This document shows, one piece after another, positions 11,195 through 24,020 of a DNA stretch of 64,000 nt. Within the stretch, counting starts at the first letter, position 1. Each line of letters starts with the position of its first letter. The translations under genes and the position numbers were made by a program. This stretch comes from Adineta vaga. Its lineage: Eukaryota > Rotifera. The stretch spans positions 1,612,001-1,676,000 of the forward strand of contig CP075497.1 in assembly GCA_021613535.1 (NCBI GenBank). The letters run 5' to 3'. The notes under the pieces are model-generated. The model searched no databases, was not told the DNA's origin, and saw only the letters and a list, made by a program, of their open reading frames with translations.

Positions 11195-14100
11195 ATGAAT
11201 TTGAAAGTTGCCTTTCAATGGTTGTATGATCATGTGCGCAACTATAATCTTTTCGTAAGTAGTGAACATGGTTATGACGACAATAGTGATGAAGCAAACG
11301 ATCCAGCAACTGTTTTGAAAGAACAAAAGTGTACAACATGGTTGTATATTTTTCTTCTCATGGGTAAGTGAATGGTATCTGAACATTCGAAACTTAATAC
11401 CCAAAATACCGAGTTGATAATATAATCTTTGGTGAAAACATTTGAAATGTTAAGTGCACTTTTAAACACTAGAAAATAACGCTAGTAATCGAAAGTTCTT
11501 AGCAAACTCTTGTCTTAAATGTAAACATGAGCATCCTATGTACCGATATTTTTATTGACATTCACATCCAAAGAATTTCTCTCATTTTAGTGTGTCTCTA
11601 TATTCTTTTCTACATTGGTCTCATCAAACCAGAATCTCGAACAGTGATTATTTCGGATGTTACTCCAACTATATTCAGTCAACTTTATCTTGATCATGGT
11701 GAAACACTTGACTGTCCCTGCAAAACGAATATGATACCTTACAAAAAATTTATCACCAACAACATTACATTTCATTCTGTTTGTTCAAGTATCTTTGTCA
11801 AACAAAGATGGATTCAAGCATTATATTTTCCAAATGCAAGTATTTATGGTGTACCAGATTTTCGAACAACGGCTAACTCTCAAGTAAGTTTATATTTGTA
11901 TTTCGATAAATCTTTACATCAATAGACAATGAGGAACGTCCTAATCCCACTACGCCGGGTATCCAACCTGAAGATTCTCCCCATCCTAGCACGACGACTA
12001 AACAGCTGGGTATCAGAGTGGATACCCCCAAATATCTTAGGCGATACAAAGTCGTACGATATGATTAATACTAAAACAAGAGTTTTTATTAATTTATTTG
12101 TATGAATTCACTATTTATCCTAAAATCGAACTGATTTTTCTCAATAGTAACGATATGTAAAGATAAACTATTCATGTCTTCAAGATATTTAAGCAATAAT
12201 ACGAGTTTTTACTTATTGAAACCAGTTTTATTTTTATTTAGTTTGAACTTCTCTCCAGTCTTTGTTCATTCTCTCAACAAATAGTTCTTCAAAATCAAAA
12301 TGATCTTATCAATACTGAGTTAGTCACTATTTCACTACTTCCTGAAGTTCAAATACAATCTGAAGTGAAAGTCAATGTCGATTCATTTCGAAGTAGTATG
12401 TCCAGTCGGATCACTTCATTCATCAATTATCTCAGAATGACAACTCGTGCAAACTACTTAGCTTCTGCTCTCAATACCAATCTCGTCATTTCAATTTGGA
12501 TATCTACCAAATATAGTATCACTCCAATGCAGACAGAATATATTCCAACTTTTTCGTTGAATGATCAGAACGGTACATCTTTTCGATGTGGTATTGTAAG
12601 TTCAGTTACTCCAGCTGGTTTCTTTCCACTTTGGAATGTTACGTCTTCAAGCAGTCACATCTACTGGTTTAGACTGGCAGAAAACACAACATTGGTTAGT
12701 GGATTTTATACGGGATGTACACCATTTGAGGCTCTCCTTTCAAGTACACTCGATTGTTTGTACAGTATTCAATGTCTTCAACTATTAACTATCTATTTTC
12801 CAACTCTAAATCAAGTATGCTATTGAGCCTCTTTCATTTCTTTCATATCACTATCTTTATTTAGACCTATTGGAATTGGACCGATCTAGCTCTGAGTTCA
12901 AAACAAAGCAATCTGACTATAAATGATTATTTACTTGATCTCTTCGTTGAAGAATGGTCAACAGAAATAAATTATCAGAGTTATTTCAATAACTGTGCTT
13001 CTTTATTCTGTACATATACTACTACTGATCAAATCAATTTGTCCTATGCATTTACTCTTTTTATCAGTTTATACGGTGGTCTTGTTATTATCCTTCGTTT
13101 AACTGCAAGATTTTTGGTTAATCTCATCTTAAATCTGAAAGATCGCACCAGAAATATTAGAGTTGATTTAGGTATGTTAGAATATAGTTTTGATCATATA
13201 AATCTCATCTAAAATTTCCAGTTCCTCAACATACACACGCATATAAAGTAATTTATTGGATGAAAAGGCTAAATTTATATAAGAACATCGATGATCAAAG
13301 TGAGGATGGTATCAAACAACAACGAATGACTACTCGTGTCTACTTGATTTTACTAGCAGGTATGGTTATTTTCATAGGAACATAGATGATTTCTGAATTG
13401 AATGAGTCAACATCAAAGTGATCTTAAACATTAAATAATTGAGTTGTTTGAGACTTCCACTTCTAATACAAATAACACTTGTTGACATCAGTACATTATG
13501 TAACATTCCTTTTTCATTCGATTTTTAGGTTCTACTCTCATTCTTCTCTTTTCCACCTCACTAAATACTGGAACAGTAATGGTAACCGTCGATAATCCAT
13601 CCTTAGCTGTCTATAATGACTTGCATACTTTATATTCAAATACACTTACATGTCCTTGTTCAACAATCATCATACCTTATCACACATTCATTTCACTATC
13701 TCTAAATACACATCAAGTATGTTCAAGTGATTTCATTACCGAACGTTGGATTTCGATATTAGAACAAAGTCTAACTTATTTAATATCGATCGATTGGCGT
13801 GCCAGGGCTTTATCACAATTTCGACTATTATCTAATCTTTGTGAACTTGCAAATAAAACAATAAATGACGCAGTTTATCGTTTTCTTCTTCAATCTTTCG
13901 TTACTTCGAATTTACTGACTGAAACTCATTTCGAATCACAATTCGAAACGATCTTTCCTCAGTATTTTCAATCAATGATTGTCTATTACAATCTTCTTGT
14001 CAATACAGTCAAACTTCTCATACAAGTTGATCAACCGTACATGGGCCCGTTACAAGATTATTCTATCGACTCCTCTCCGAATTTAATCGGAAAAGTATCA

Positions 14101-17100
14101 AATGGCACAAACAATCAGTCAATTATGCAAGTATGTTTTACTTAATGATGGTGTGTCATATTCACTAATAGTAATTATCTCTTAGCATCACCAAAACGTA
14201 CTTGAAGAGCTGAGCCTATGATAGAAAAAAGTGTTTTGAATAATATCCTAAAATTGTCTGTCAAAAAATGATAATCTATTCTACTAAAAAGTACTTGTCA
14301 GAGCTTTCTTGAGAAGAGACATTACTTCTAAATCATCGTTTTCAGTATCTAATTTCTCATATGAGCAGTCATGAATAAACTATATACCTGTGTTGTACTT
14401 TCAGTTCACATTTGCTTTGTATGGAACTTGTGATACAAATTCAACATTACCCAATTGTGTTTGTGCTACTAATCCTCACTGTCAAAGTTCTGTTGGCATT
14501 TATGAATTTGATGACTTTGGAGGCGCACTGTATGATCTTACTGTTGCCTACATAGTACCAGGTTCGGTTATCGGTTGTTCTCCTGTGCAATCTCTTCTAC
14601 TCTCAACACTTCAATGTCTATACTTTCACTCAGATTGTTTTTCTATTTTAATCAATCATATAAAAAAGAACTACCATCAGAATGTTGAATTTCCATCATG
14701 GTTTGATCCTCAACCTCTTGTTTATGATCAAGCAACAGGTGGATTTACTCCAAATGCATCAATTTCAACGTTAGTGAATCAACTTATGGTCGAACGATGG
14801 AACTATACTGTTTCATTTCAACGCTTTTATCAGTCATGTGCACCAAGTTCTTGTTATTATTCTGTAACAGCGCGTACGAAAAGTATTTTAGGAGTTTTGT
14901 TAAGAGTGATATCTATGATCGGCGGTTTATCTGTCTCTTTACGTGTGATTACGCCAAAACTTGTCCAGTCAATTGTAGAGTTGATGAAAGTGACTAAAAA
15001 ACGACCACAACAACAACAACAAGATGGAAGTAAGTTGTTGATTGAAAATTTATTTAAAAAGCCGAGCGATTTATGAAAAGACTAATTGAGAATAAACAGA
15101 AGTATATACAAATGTACTAAGATTATGAAGTTTGATTAATACGTTGAAGTCTTGAGGGTGTGAGCAGATGAGAAGTTTTTCTGTAAATATCATATGCGAG
15201 TAAATTAAAATCACTATCTTATTCATGTGTAATGAAAGTTTGACAGCTTCATTTGTTTTTATATAGATCAATCGAACTGGTTCACTCGATCCAAAATGAT
15301 TATTCGAAATCTCGGAGTAAGATTATACAAAAGTGCAATCAATTTGAACACCTTTCGTTCGCGTAAATTTGGAAATAATGTCAATCGGTCCACAGCTAAT
15401 CGTCTTGGTCGATGGACAACTCGTCTCTACATTATTTTACTAAGCATGGGTCTAGCTATTCTTACTCTTTATACCATCATTCAACCTCAACCAATAACGG
15501 AAACATTTAAAAAGCCAGATTTCAATATTTACAACGCACTGAAGCAAAAGTATGGAGATGGTTTGAAATGTTCATGTTCATCTTTTACGTCGACATACGG
15601 TAATTTCACCATCATTAAGCCAATATTTCATGAGGTAGGCGAAAACTATCAATCAGCATTCAAAATAAATAAGAAAAGAGTTTCATTTCGTTTAGATTTG
15701 TTCAAGTAGATTCATAACAGATGAATGGCGAGAAAATCTTACATTTGGTCTTGTTTCTAATCTTTCTATCTATGCACAAAGAGATTATCGTCGTTTTCTC
15801 TCAGCTCATTTACAATTTCTTCAAGGATTATGTCAACTTTCTGTTCAATCAATTAATGGTATTATTCAGCAATTTCTTTCTTCATTATTTATCACACCTC
15901 AACTTTTATCCGCAGAAATCTTTTATGATCGTCTTATTTCATTAATAGAAGAAAGAAAAGCATCTGCTCCAATAACTTTCGTTCGTCTACTTACTTTGAC
16001 TGAAGATATCAATCATGGAAATCGTATCATGTCAACATATGGAACGAACTTTCAGTATGTCGCTACTTGGTTCAAATCTTCAGATGTTTTCGCAGTGGCA
16101 CAAAGTGTAGTTTATGATAACGGATGTTCTTGTGGAACATATTCCAATTGTACAACACTAGCAAGTTTTATCGAATTGAATTCGTCTGAAACGATTCCGA
16201 TCAAAGGTCTAAAAATGGGATGTACACCAAGTGAATCATTTCTTGCATCTACGCTTGAATGTTTCTATAATCAATCATGTCTCGATCTCATTCAGAAGTT
16301 TACTAATTATACATTTCCTATCATTCCTTTGTCGAAAACAAACCTTCGATCTTCAATGAATGCGACTCTAAGTGAATTAATCAATAATCTATTTATTGAA
16401 GAATGGAAAACTGTGCTGAACTATTCATTGTATTTTCAACAATGTTTACCATCATCATGTTCATATACTTATACTGAAAAGTTCAATTTAATCTATATTA
16501 TAACTCTTCTACTTGGTCTTCAAGGTGGTTTGACCATTGTTTTGAAATGGATTTGTCCTCGAATAATTCAAATTGTAGCGAAAATGAGTCAACATCGTAA
16601 AAAGCGATCTGCTGTTATTCAACCTACTATTGTTCGGCAAACAATATCTGAACAAACCGTCAACAGAAATGTATTTATTTCTACTTCGAGTGTGCCATCG
16701 GTATCGACGAATAAAACATCTGGGCAAGTTTATTTGTATTCATTTCTTTGATTAATCATATGAGATTTTTCATTATTAGAACACGATTTCGTTTCACGCG
16801 TCAACATTTCTCCAAGATGTTCGTAATATTCATGTTACTAATCTCGACCACAATGGCTTTAATCTTATTCTCTATTCATATGGGTAGACAACAAAAGAAT
16901 GAAGTTACAATGCCAGGTATGATCTAAAACACTGATTATGAGAGGACGAACAATTTTAGAAGAATTTAAATACTGAACTTTTTATTGACTTTGAACAATG
17001 TTTTGTTTCTGAATTGATTCGCATACTTAAATGAGTATTTTATTATTAGGTTCCAACACAACAATGCCAATCAGTAATACTGTACAATCAACAACAATAA

Positions 17101-18664
17101 CGACAACAATCACAACAGACACAAGCACAATTCTATCCAGTAAGTCTATGACAATATCTTGTTTTATATATTAAACACATTTGAAAACAAAAAAGACAAT
17201 ATCGTATGCTATTTCGCGTATATTAGCTATGAAATACATCTTGCGAAGGAGAACCGAGACTGAGCTATGTTCTCCCTATAATAATACAAATTCATATGAT
17301 GTCAACAAATATACGATGAATTAACGATGTCTGTCATTTCTTTGTTGGGTATGACACCACTAAATAAAATCAAAGACAGATATCAGATACTTATGAGTAG
17401 TACTTCATACAAATGCAAAGTCAATATCAAATATCATTTGCATTTGTCACATATAAAAGTATTGTTCAACTTTATCAAATCAGAGCGTTGTGTTAAGATT
17501 TTATCATTATTCTTTCTTATTCATGATATAGTTTGTCAAGCAAAGTTTCGATCGGTATCGATAAATACAACTGTTTATCAACGTCTTCGTGAAATGCTTA
17601 ATATTGGCGATTTCAACAATGACCAAATACTCGATGTCGCTTTTTTCTCCTACAGGTCTATCGGTTTTAGTGTACTACTTGGTTCTGATAATGGTACTTT
17701 TGAAAATAGGACACATTTCTCATCAACGAATAATATTATTGTAAACGCAATGGCTCTAGGTGATCTGAATGGTGACTCTTTGTTGGATATCGTTTTTATC
17801 GGTGCTTTCTCAAACCAAGTAGGAGTTTTATTTGGCAAAGGAAACGGAGATTTCTATCCTGTGACATTTTTATCAGTAGGCAATAGTAATTTTACTTATC
17901 GGGCTGATCTTGTTGTAGCAGATTTTAACAATGACAATTTTATAGATATCGCTGTCATAAATTACGAATTAAATAGGGTTGGTATACTTCTTGGAAATGG
18001 TAATGGTAGTTTCTCAAAACAAATGGGTTTGTTTACTGGACGTAATAGTTACGTAATATCGATGGTTACAAATGACTTGAACAATGATAATTATTTGGAC
18101 ATTATTGTTGTCAATAACAATCAGAACAATATTGGTGTATTTCTTGGATATGGAAATGGAAGTTTTCAAGCACAGAACGCGTTTTTCACAGGTGGTTCTG
18201 TCTTTGCAATTTATGCTGCTGTCGGAGATTTGAATGGTGACGGCTTTCTAGATGTTATTATCTCTTACACAGTCAAATATAGTGTTGGTATTATGTTCGG
18301 ATATGGCAATGGAAGTTTTGATACCTCAATCAAATTTATAGCAGATTCCTACTGGACATCATATCAGATAGCTATTGTTGATTTCAACGGTGATGGTCAT
18401 CTCGATATCGCAATGTCACAGACTGATTTTTTGGTCGTAAATATATTATTAGGAGATGGAAATGGAAATTTTCAAAAACAAACAATATTGTCTACTAACA
18501 TACCAGTAAGTAACACGTGGATAGATTTCGGTGATTTTAACAAGGATGGTTATCAAGATATAATCACTTTATTTAGTCCTCGTGATACTGTGTATGTTAT
18601 TTTCAATGAATGTGGATGTTGTACAAATGAAGGTTTTAAATTATTAACTACAGTTCAGCCATAA
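11195..18664 (+). CDS. Large composite membrane protein: three Cys-rich two-TM modules plus seven FG-GAP repeats
   Basis: I join twelve exons: 11195..11363, 11591..11883, 12242..12814, 12865..13171, 13222..13359, 13529..14130, 14405..15029, 15267..15634, 15696..16723, 16780..16916, 17050..17139 and 17532..18664. They total 5463 bases, exactly 1820 codons plus stop, and every junction keeps phase. Each module has TM1, a CPC/CSC motif, a VCSS-F...W motif, an NCVCATNPHC-like Cys cluster, a GC-P..SLL-STL-C block, a C-x-PSSC-x-Y motif and TM2. Modules start near residues 1, 482 and 902. A further TM (about 1378-1398, LLISTTMALILFSIHMG) and a Ser/Thr-rich linker precede seven FG-GAP/VCBS repeats (DFNNDNFIDIAV...GNGNGSF type) near 1443-1820. 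The predicted topology puts modules and propeller outside the cell; the ligand is unknown. The two-TM, Cys-rich ectodomain plan recalls DEG/ENaC channels, but no diagnostic motif was seen. The intron at 16724 uses a GC donor. Confidence 0.8.
11957..12027. repeat. Inverted repeat inside an intron
   Basis: GGGTATCCA at 11957-11965 is matched by its reverse complement TGGATACCC at 12019-12027, within a G+C-richer patch of the intron 11884..12241. It may be a small inserted fragment or a hairpin; there is no other evidence for either. Confidence 0.4.
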
Positions 18665-19241
18665 TCATTTATGTCGCAATTTTTTAGAGAAAAAGTTTCA
18701 AATTATCTTTTTCTTTTCTTTTCGATCTTATTCAGCTTTTTGTTTTGTTTACTGCATCGTTAACTATCTAATTACAAAAACTCTTCTATATATTCCTGCG
18801 TGCCTTGTATTTCCCTGTTCATTACATTCTATACAATATATTATCTATCATTGAACGACACTGTTGAGAATGTTGGTATGGTCGACATCGTTTTCATCTT
18901 TCAGATATGATCACTTCTTCACATCCGATTTTACTTTCAAAAAGTATATAAAAACAAGAAAAGAGTAAAAATATCGAAGATGGAATTGATGAAAGAAGAA
19001 GAAGAAGAGAAGTTGAATATTTGTATATTGAATAATGGCAGCGATGAGAGAGTAGGAAAATAGAAAAGGATAAAAATGCTTTCTGTTACAATATAAACAA
19101 ATGTCACGATTTATATATGTACCATTAGTCGTCAAGGTGTTAATAAATTAATCAACATATTATTTGAAAACTAAAAGTTACATGAACAAGAATTCTACAT
19201 TTTTAGGGTGATCAAGATTGTAATCTATACAACCATAGTAT
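18665..19241. other. Convergent 3' flanks of the FG-GAP gene and the GPCR gene
   Basis: About 580 bases between two stop codons facing each other. It is AT-rich with a GAA-rich run near 18995. No gene is seen. Confidence 0.5.
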
Positions 19242-20314
19242 TCAAGAGAAACGCAATAGTTTTATTAATTCTTTTCGAAATATAGTTCCACTTAAAGTAT
19301 AGATGTAAAACGTGATAGTATTATTTAGAAATAAACTTATCACAGACAAATTGAAAATTGTATTTTCAATTGATTTTTGTATAACAGATTTTGTATCATA
19401 AATAGTCGCAATAGAATAAAGTTTATAAATGCTAATAGGAAATGCAGAAATGACAAAAACAATAACCTATTAGAAAACAAAGCAAGCAATTCTTTTTATC
19501 TTTTCTTTCGTCTTATACTACTCACTTGTACAAGTAACATTGTAATCAATTGTACATCACGTTTTTGTATTGTTCGATTCATTCTTGTTGGAAGTGATTG
19601 TACATTTAAATCAATTCCTATTCTTGTTCTCTGTTGTACTGGAATTGATGCGTCAGCTATTTGTTCTACATGGATACGAAGATGTGTGTGATGAATATTT
19701 CGCACAGTCAACATTCCAAATATAATCATCATGAACGCTGGTAGTAAGATTTCGAATAAACATTGCATAAGACTATCAACGATTTGACATGACATATTTT
19801 GTTTTAATTGATAACATGATTGTGGTGCACCGAGTAAATGTTGATTAATGTCGATACAATAGAAATGTTGACCAAATGCAAGAAATCCGAATATTAGAAT
19901 AAAAAATATAGAGAAATAAACACGTTTCATTGTCATCATTTGACGTTTAGAAATGCTTTTAGATGAAGAAAGATATCGTTCAAAACATGCTAAGCTAATA
20001 AACCAGGCAGCTGCATATCCTGAAAAATATGTTATAAAAAATCTCAGTTTACAAAGAATACTCAAATGTTGCGATGGATCAACATTAAAACCGTTTAGTA
20101 AACGAGGAATAAGACCAACAAGAAGTACAAACGAATCGAAAATGGTAGACGCCCAAAAATAACTAATACAAGTATTCTTACGAAATATTTTACGTGTAAA
20201 TATTAATATATTTAAAATATTTCCAATTATACCAAAGAATAATAAAGGTATAGGAACATAACGATTAATATCTTGATTTAATGCACTAAAGTTTATTGAA
20301 GATACATTACCCAT
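19242..20314 (-). CDS. Rhodopsin-like 7TM receptor (FMRFamide/peptide-receptor-like)
   Basis: G-protein-coupled receptor of 337 residues, from exons 20314..19526 and 19466..19242 (1014 bases with stop, one 59-bp intron with donor gtgagt). TM1 contains GIIGNILNILIF with the conserved N. TM3 ends ACFERYLSS, an ERY variant of the DRY motif. TM4, TM5 (FEILLPAFMMIIFGML) and TM6 (QLITMLLVQ-VIVFVISAFP) follow. TM7 (LSVISLFLNNTITFYIYTLS) has NNTITFYIY in place of NPxxY and ends in a short basic tail. Two N-glycosylation sites (MGNVS, NFS) lie at the N-terminus. Bdelloids carry many such orphan receptors; the ligand cannot be told from sequence. The long open frame alone would miss TM7; the second exon supplies it. 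Confidence 0.85.
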
Positions 20315-21200
20315 ATTATCTATCGGAGAGATAAATGAAATACAAAAAATATCAATTATATAAATGAATGTATAAACTAGACTAATCGTCTCTCTTAATT
20401 CTTTTTGACATATTTTGAACAGCCTATGATAGATGAAATTTAATAATTATTAATTAAACTCATTTTTCACTCCAAAAAAGAATCTAAATATTTCTTCATT
20501 ATTATCTTATCTGTTCATAACAGCAAAATCTAATGTACTCAAGGACATCAGTTAGATTGCTACTCATGACCGTTCTCTTTCAATTATAGATTAGAAAATC
20601 ATGAAATATTTAACAAAAAAAGATTAGTTTATTAAACATTTTACATTCATTATAAAGAATTTAGATTTATGAAAGAGTCATATGACAGTATCTAACAATA
20701 CAGTCACTTGTTAAATGAATTGAAAAAGTTTGTTTTTACAGTAGAAATTGCATTTAAAAACTAAAAAAACTAAGCGGATGAATTTTATTTTAGTGTATTT
20801 TGAACCATCAACTTATCGTTTGTCAGAATTATAATCGGATATTACAGATGAATAAGGAAATATTCTCTGGTGCAAAATATATTCTCAAAGTTCGAATTAG
20901 TAAAAAGGAAATATCGCTAACACTTCATGACATGTTTTGATGGCAACTACACGCTTATACTCGTCGATATGAAATAGTCAATTCAGTAAAAAGATTATAT
21001 TAAATATCATAATCTTCTTTTTTACTAAGATAATGTAAATAAGATCTATTTGTTGTTGTTATTTGTTAAAATTACCTAATTGGTGAATAACATCACTGAT
21101 TCTTGTATTAGATGTTTATGATCTTTGACGGATATCTACTGTATGCACAGAGATATTACTTGATTTAAAAAAAATAGTTGAAATTCATAATCAATACGAT
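20315..21200. other. Intergenic region upstream of the GPCR gene
   Basis: AT-rich, no coding pattern on either strand, no repeats recognised. Confidence 0.45.
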
Positions 21201-22160
21201 TTACATGAATAAAACCTGTAACGAAAAAAAGGACATTGATAATAAAAGAAAGTATCGATGAAAATTTTCCGGTAGAACAAACGAACCTATTATACGAACA
21301 TACGTCAACTGACTACAAATGAGACGTGCTGCGCTTTTCGTGAAGTCATTTGTGACTATCGCCAATGATTCATAATTAATATCGAGGATCACCAAACGAG
21401 GTAAACAACAGTACTTGTCGGTGAGAAATTGTTCAGCACAATCAAGATTGAGAACGGTGAGATGAGGAAATGTGGTACCTGTTATTCGTTTTTGCTTATC
21501 TTCTTGCTGTTCGTTATTAAATATAGACAAATATTGTAAAATAGGAAAACTGTGAGAGATAATTTCGAAGCAACAATATTTAAAAGGATGAAAGTTCGTC
21601 AGCATCAAACTACGAACAGTCTCAAATCTATCATTTTGAAAAGTACTGTTTTAAGAGTGAAAACATTCGAATTGATACGGAAGTGAATATAATACATGAA
21701 CTCTTTTTTCAGTCTTTCTGGAGAAAATTTCGACATACAGAGCAACACGTCCATATTCTTCTTTAATAAAACTATGTTGAATATCTTCATTCGATTGAAG
21801 AGAAACGAACACGAAGTTCTTAATTGCATAAGTATCCATATCGAAAGTGAATTTATTTAATCGAGAAATGTAAAGAAGAATACCATCGATATAATTTTTG
21901 TTCGGCTGTACTGTTGACAAGTATAATATTAATTCTTCTAGATTTATCATTTGTTGGAGTAATGGAATGACCAGACAATTATAGAAAATGGTATGTGGAT
22001 ACGAATTTAATGAAAGATGTATCAATTTCGGCAGCTTTTTTTAAAGAAAGAATGAAAACTTATATCAATCGATCGAAAGCACTATTTTCTTCCACATGTA
22101 CAATCAATCTTGATAGACAATTGAGACGTCCATTAAGTATCTAAAGACAATCATTAATAG
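21201..22160 (-). pseudogene. F-box/LRR-type protein remnant (bdelloid family), broken by a stop codon
   Basis: Two open frames on minus, 22025..21654 and 21650..21201, are in the same frame and are separated only by a TAA at 21651-21653. Across them the text is typical of a large bdelloid family of LRR proteins that usually carry an N-terminal F-box: FPILQYLSIFNN, FPHLTVLNLDCAEQFL, YCCLPRLVILDINYESL, ARLICSQLTYVRIIGSFV, PENFHRYF. A further exon fragment (LNGRLNCLSRLIVHVEE) is visible at about 22060-22155. No F-box exon was found upstream. Either the stop is real and the copy is dead, or it is a sequencing error; the missing N-terminus favours a dead, truncated copy. Confidence 0.65.
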
Positions 22161-24020
22161 TTTTCAAACTAATTTTCAATAAAAATCAGTATAGAAGATG
22201 TCCAATTACTTGATCAGTCCTTTGCTTAAAGAATTTGATTATCTACTGTATAAATACTATCATGAAGTGATCTCATTATCATAGATATTATATTAAATTT
22301 TCCAATATGCTGAGATGCATATATGTATATTTCTTTGTCAATACTGTTCGAGAGAACAATGAGTGCTAAATATGTATACGATGGTCAAGTAGACAATGAT
22401 GGTGGAAATAAGTTTATTTATTTTCAAACCTCTTTTTCAACGTTTCAAATATAGATGGATGTTCACTGAATCGAATAATTAATACATACTCGTAAGATGT
22501 CATTAGTTAAATTGTATATAATTTGTAATTCGAAACAGGTCGAATATGTATTGAATCAGACTATAGAAAGTATTAGTTTTTCATGTTTCTGTTCTCTAAG
22601 AAATCATTTATCTATTTTTAATCAATAAAAACAAACATGCATCTAACTGATAGATATGATTATCTGGTTATTCATAGAAGATAACTGATTTATTTCCTTA
22701 AGAGCATGAAAAAAACACCTGAATCGTTTTACTTTTTTAACTAAGAGCAGAAAATTTGGTAGATGAGAACACAAACATAGATAATAAAAGACTCTTTCTA
22801 GTTGATTGACAGACAAAAGAAGAGAGCAGTAGTATAGAATCAAGTTTTTGATACACTGACAATATAGAAATAATGTCAGTGTGTTTAATTTTGTTGCATC
22901 ATTGGGTTTTGGAATTTTTCGGCAGTATTGATATCGTGGTAACTAAAAAAAAAGATATCGTTAAATTTTGTAAATATTAATTGGACATTTACTATATTAC
23001 GAAGTCTTAATAACCGATGTGAGTTTGTGAAGAACTTAATTCGACCTTTTGCACAGATTCATGTACAATACCCAATAGATGAAGAATATTCGCGGCATCT
23101 AAGAAAAGAATTAATGAAGAGATAAGAGAGAATCTTTAATCACACTAGTTTGTCATGCATAGCCAAAGCTATCCGGAATTCGTCCACGTATATTGCTGTT
23201 CGAATGACGAAGTACCTGAAAAGAAAGATCAACATTGTTATCACACAAGAAAAAGTCAATTCTGACTTGTATTCTTGTAGAGATGAATATCTTTATATGA
23301 AACAAAAGTGAGGCCTACTTTCAACATACTTCTTCTCTGAGACACATTTCTTCAGAACAAAACAGAAAGTATCAAATCAATAGCACAAAATTCTACATAC
23401 TCTCGATTCGGCATGTAATTGACCGTTCTTTGTATGAAAGTATGTTCTGGAAGCTTCAGACAAATGAAACATTATTATGAACTATTTTATCTGAAAAAAC
23501 GTTCAATCAGAAGAAAACTAGAAAAGAGAATGAATGAAATGTAAATACGCGATAGATTGTCACTGTCAGCCAGATCTATAGACGAACAACGTATTTTTCG
23601 TCATGTACTTTTACTTCTTGTTTTCTCTTTCAATTGAAGATAAAATAGACTTGTCAGAAAAAAAGACAAGATAATATCAAATGTTTATCTCTCAATCGCA
23701 TATATTGTTCAACACAACATTCTAATATGCTCAATAAATTTTGCTCATGAATTATCAGATATGATCATGTCTTAATCGCGGTTGATTTCAAGGAAGGAAC
23801 CATCATTGAAATAGTTCATACATATTTATTTGGAGATTGAAAATAGACAAATAGAACACGAGAAAAAAAACATGATTGAAAGAAAAAGAAAATAAATATT
23901 TTATTGCGACGAGAGAAGGCCAATTCGGTTTTTGTGTATATCACTGTTGTTTGTTCGACTTTATATACAGACAAACACAACAAAAAAAAATAGTTCACAC
24001 AATTGAGATAGATAGAAGAT
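22161..24020. other. Intergenic region
   Basis: About 1.9 kb. On minus near 23150-23215 an acceptor-like site precedes a frame reading RHSNSNIRGRIPDSFGYA and a stop; this could be an isolated terminal exon, but nothing around it supports a gene. The rest is AT-rich without recognised features. Confidence 0.35.

Noticed and set aside
11195-17139. DEG/ENaC-type channel assignment for the Cys-rich modules
   Set aside because: The two-TM topology is similar, but no degenerin TM2 selectivity motif or HG motif was found; kept only as an analogy.
17327-17531. Start of a separate FG-GAP gene at the ATG at 17327
   Set aside because: The N-terminal 68 residues of that frame show no signal peptide and lie within a sequence that behaves as an intron; the splice 17139/17532 gives a better linker.
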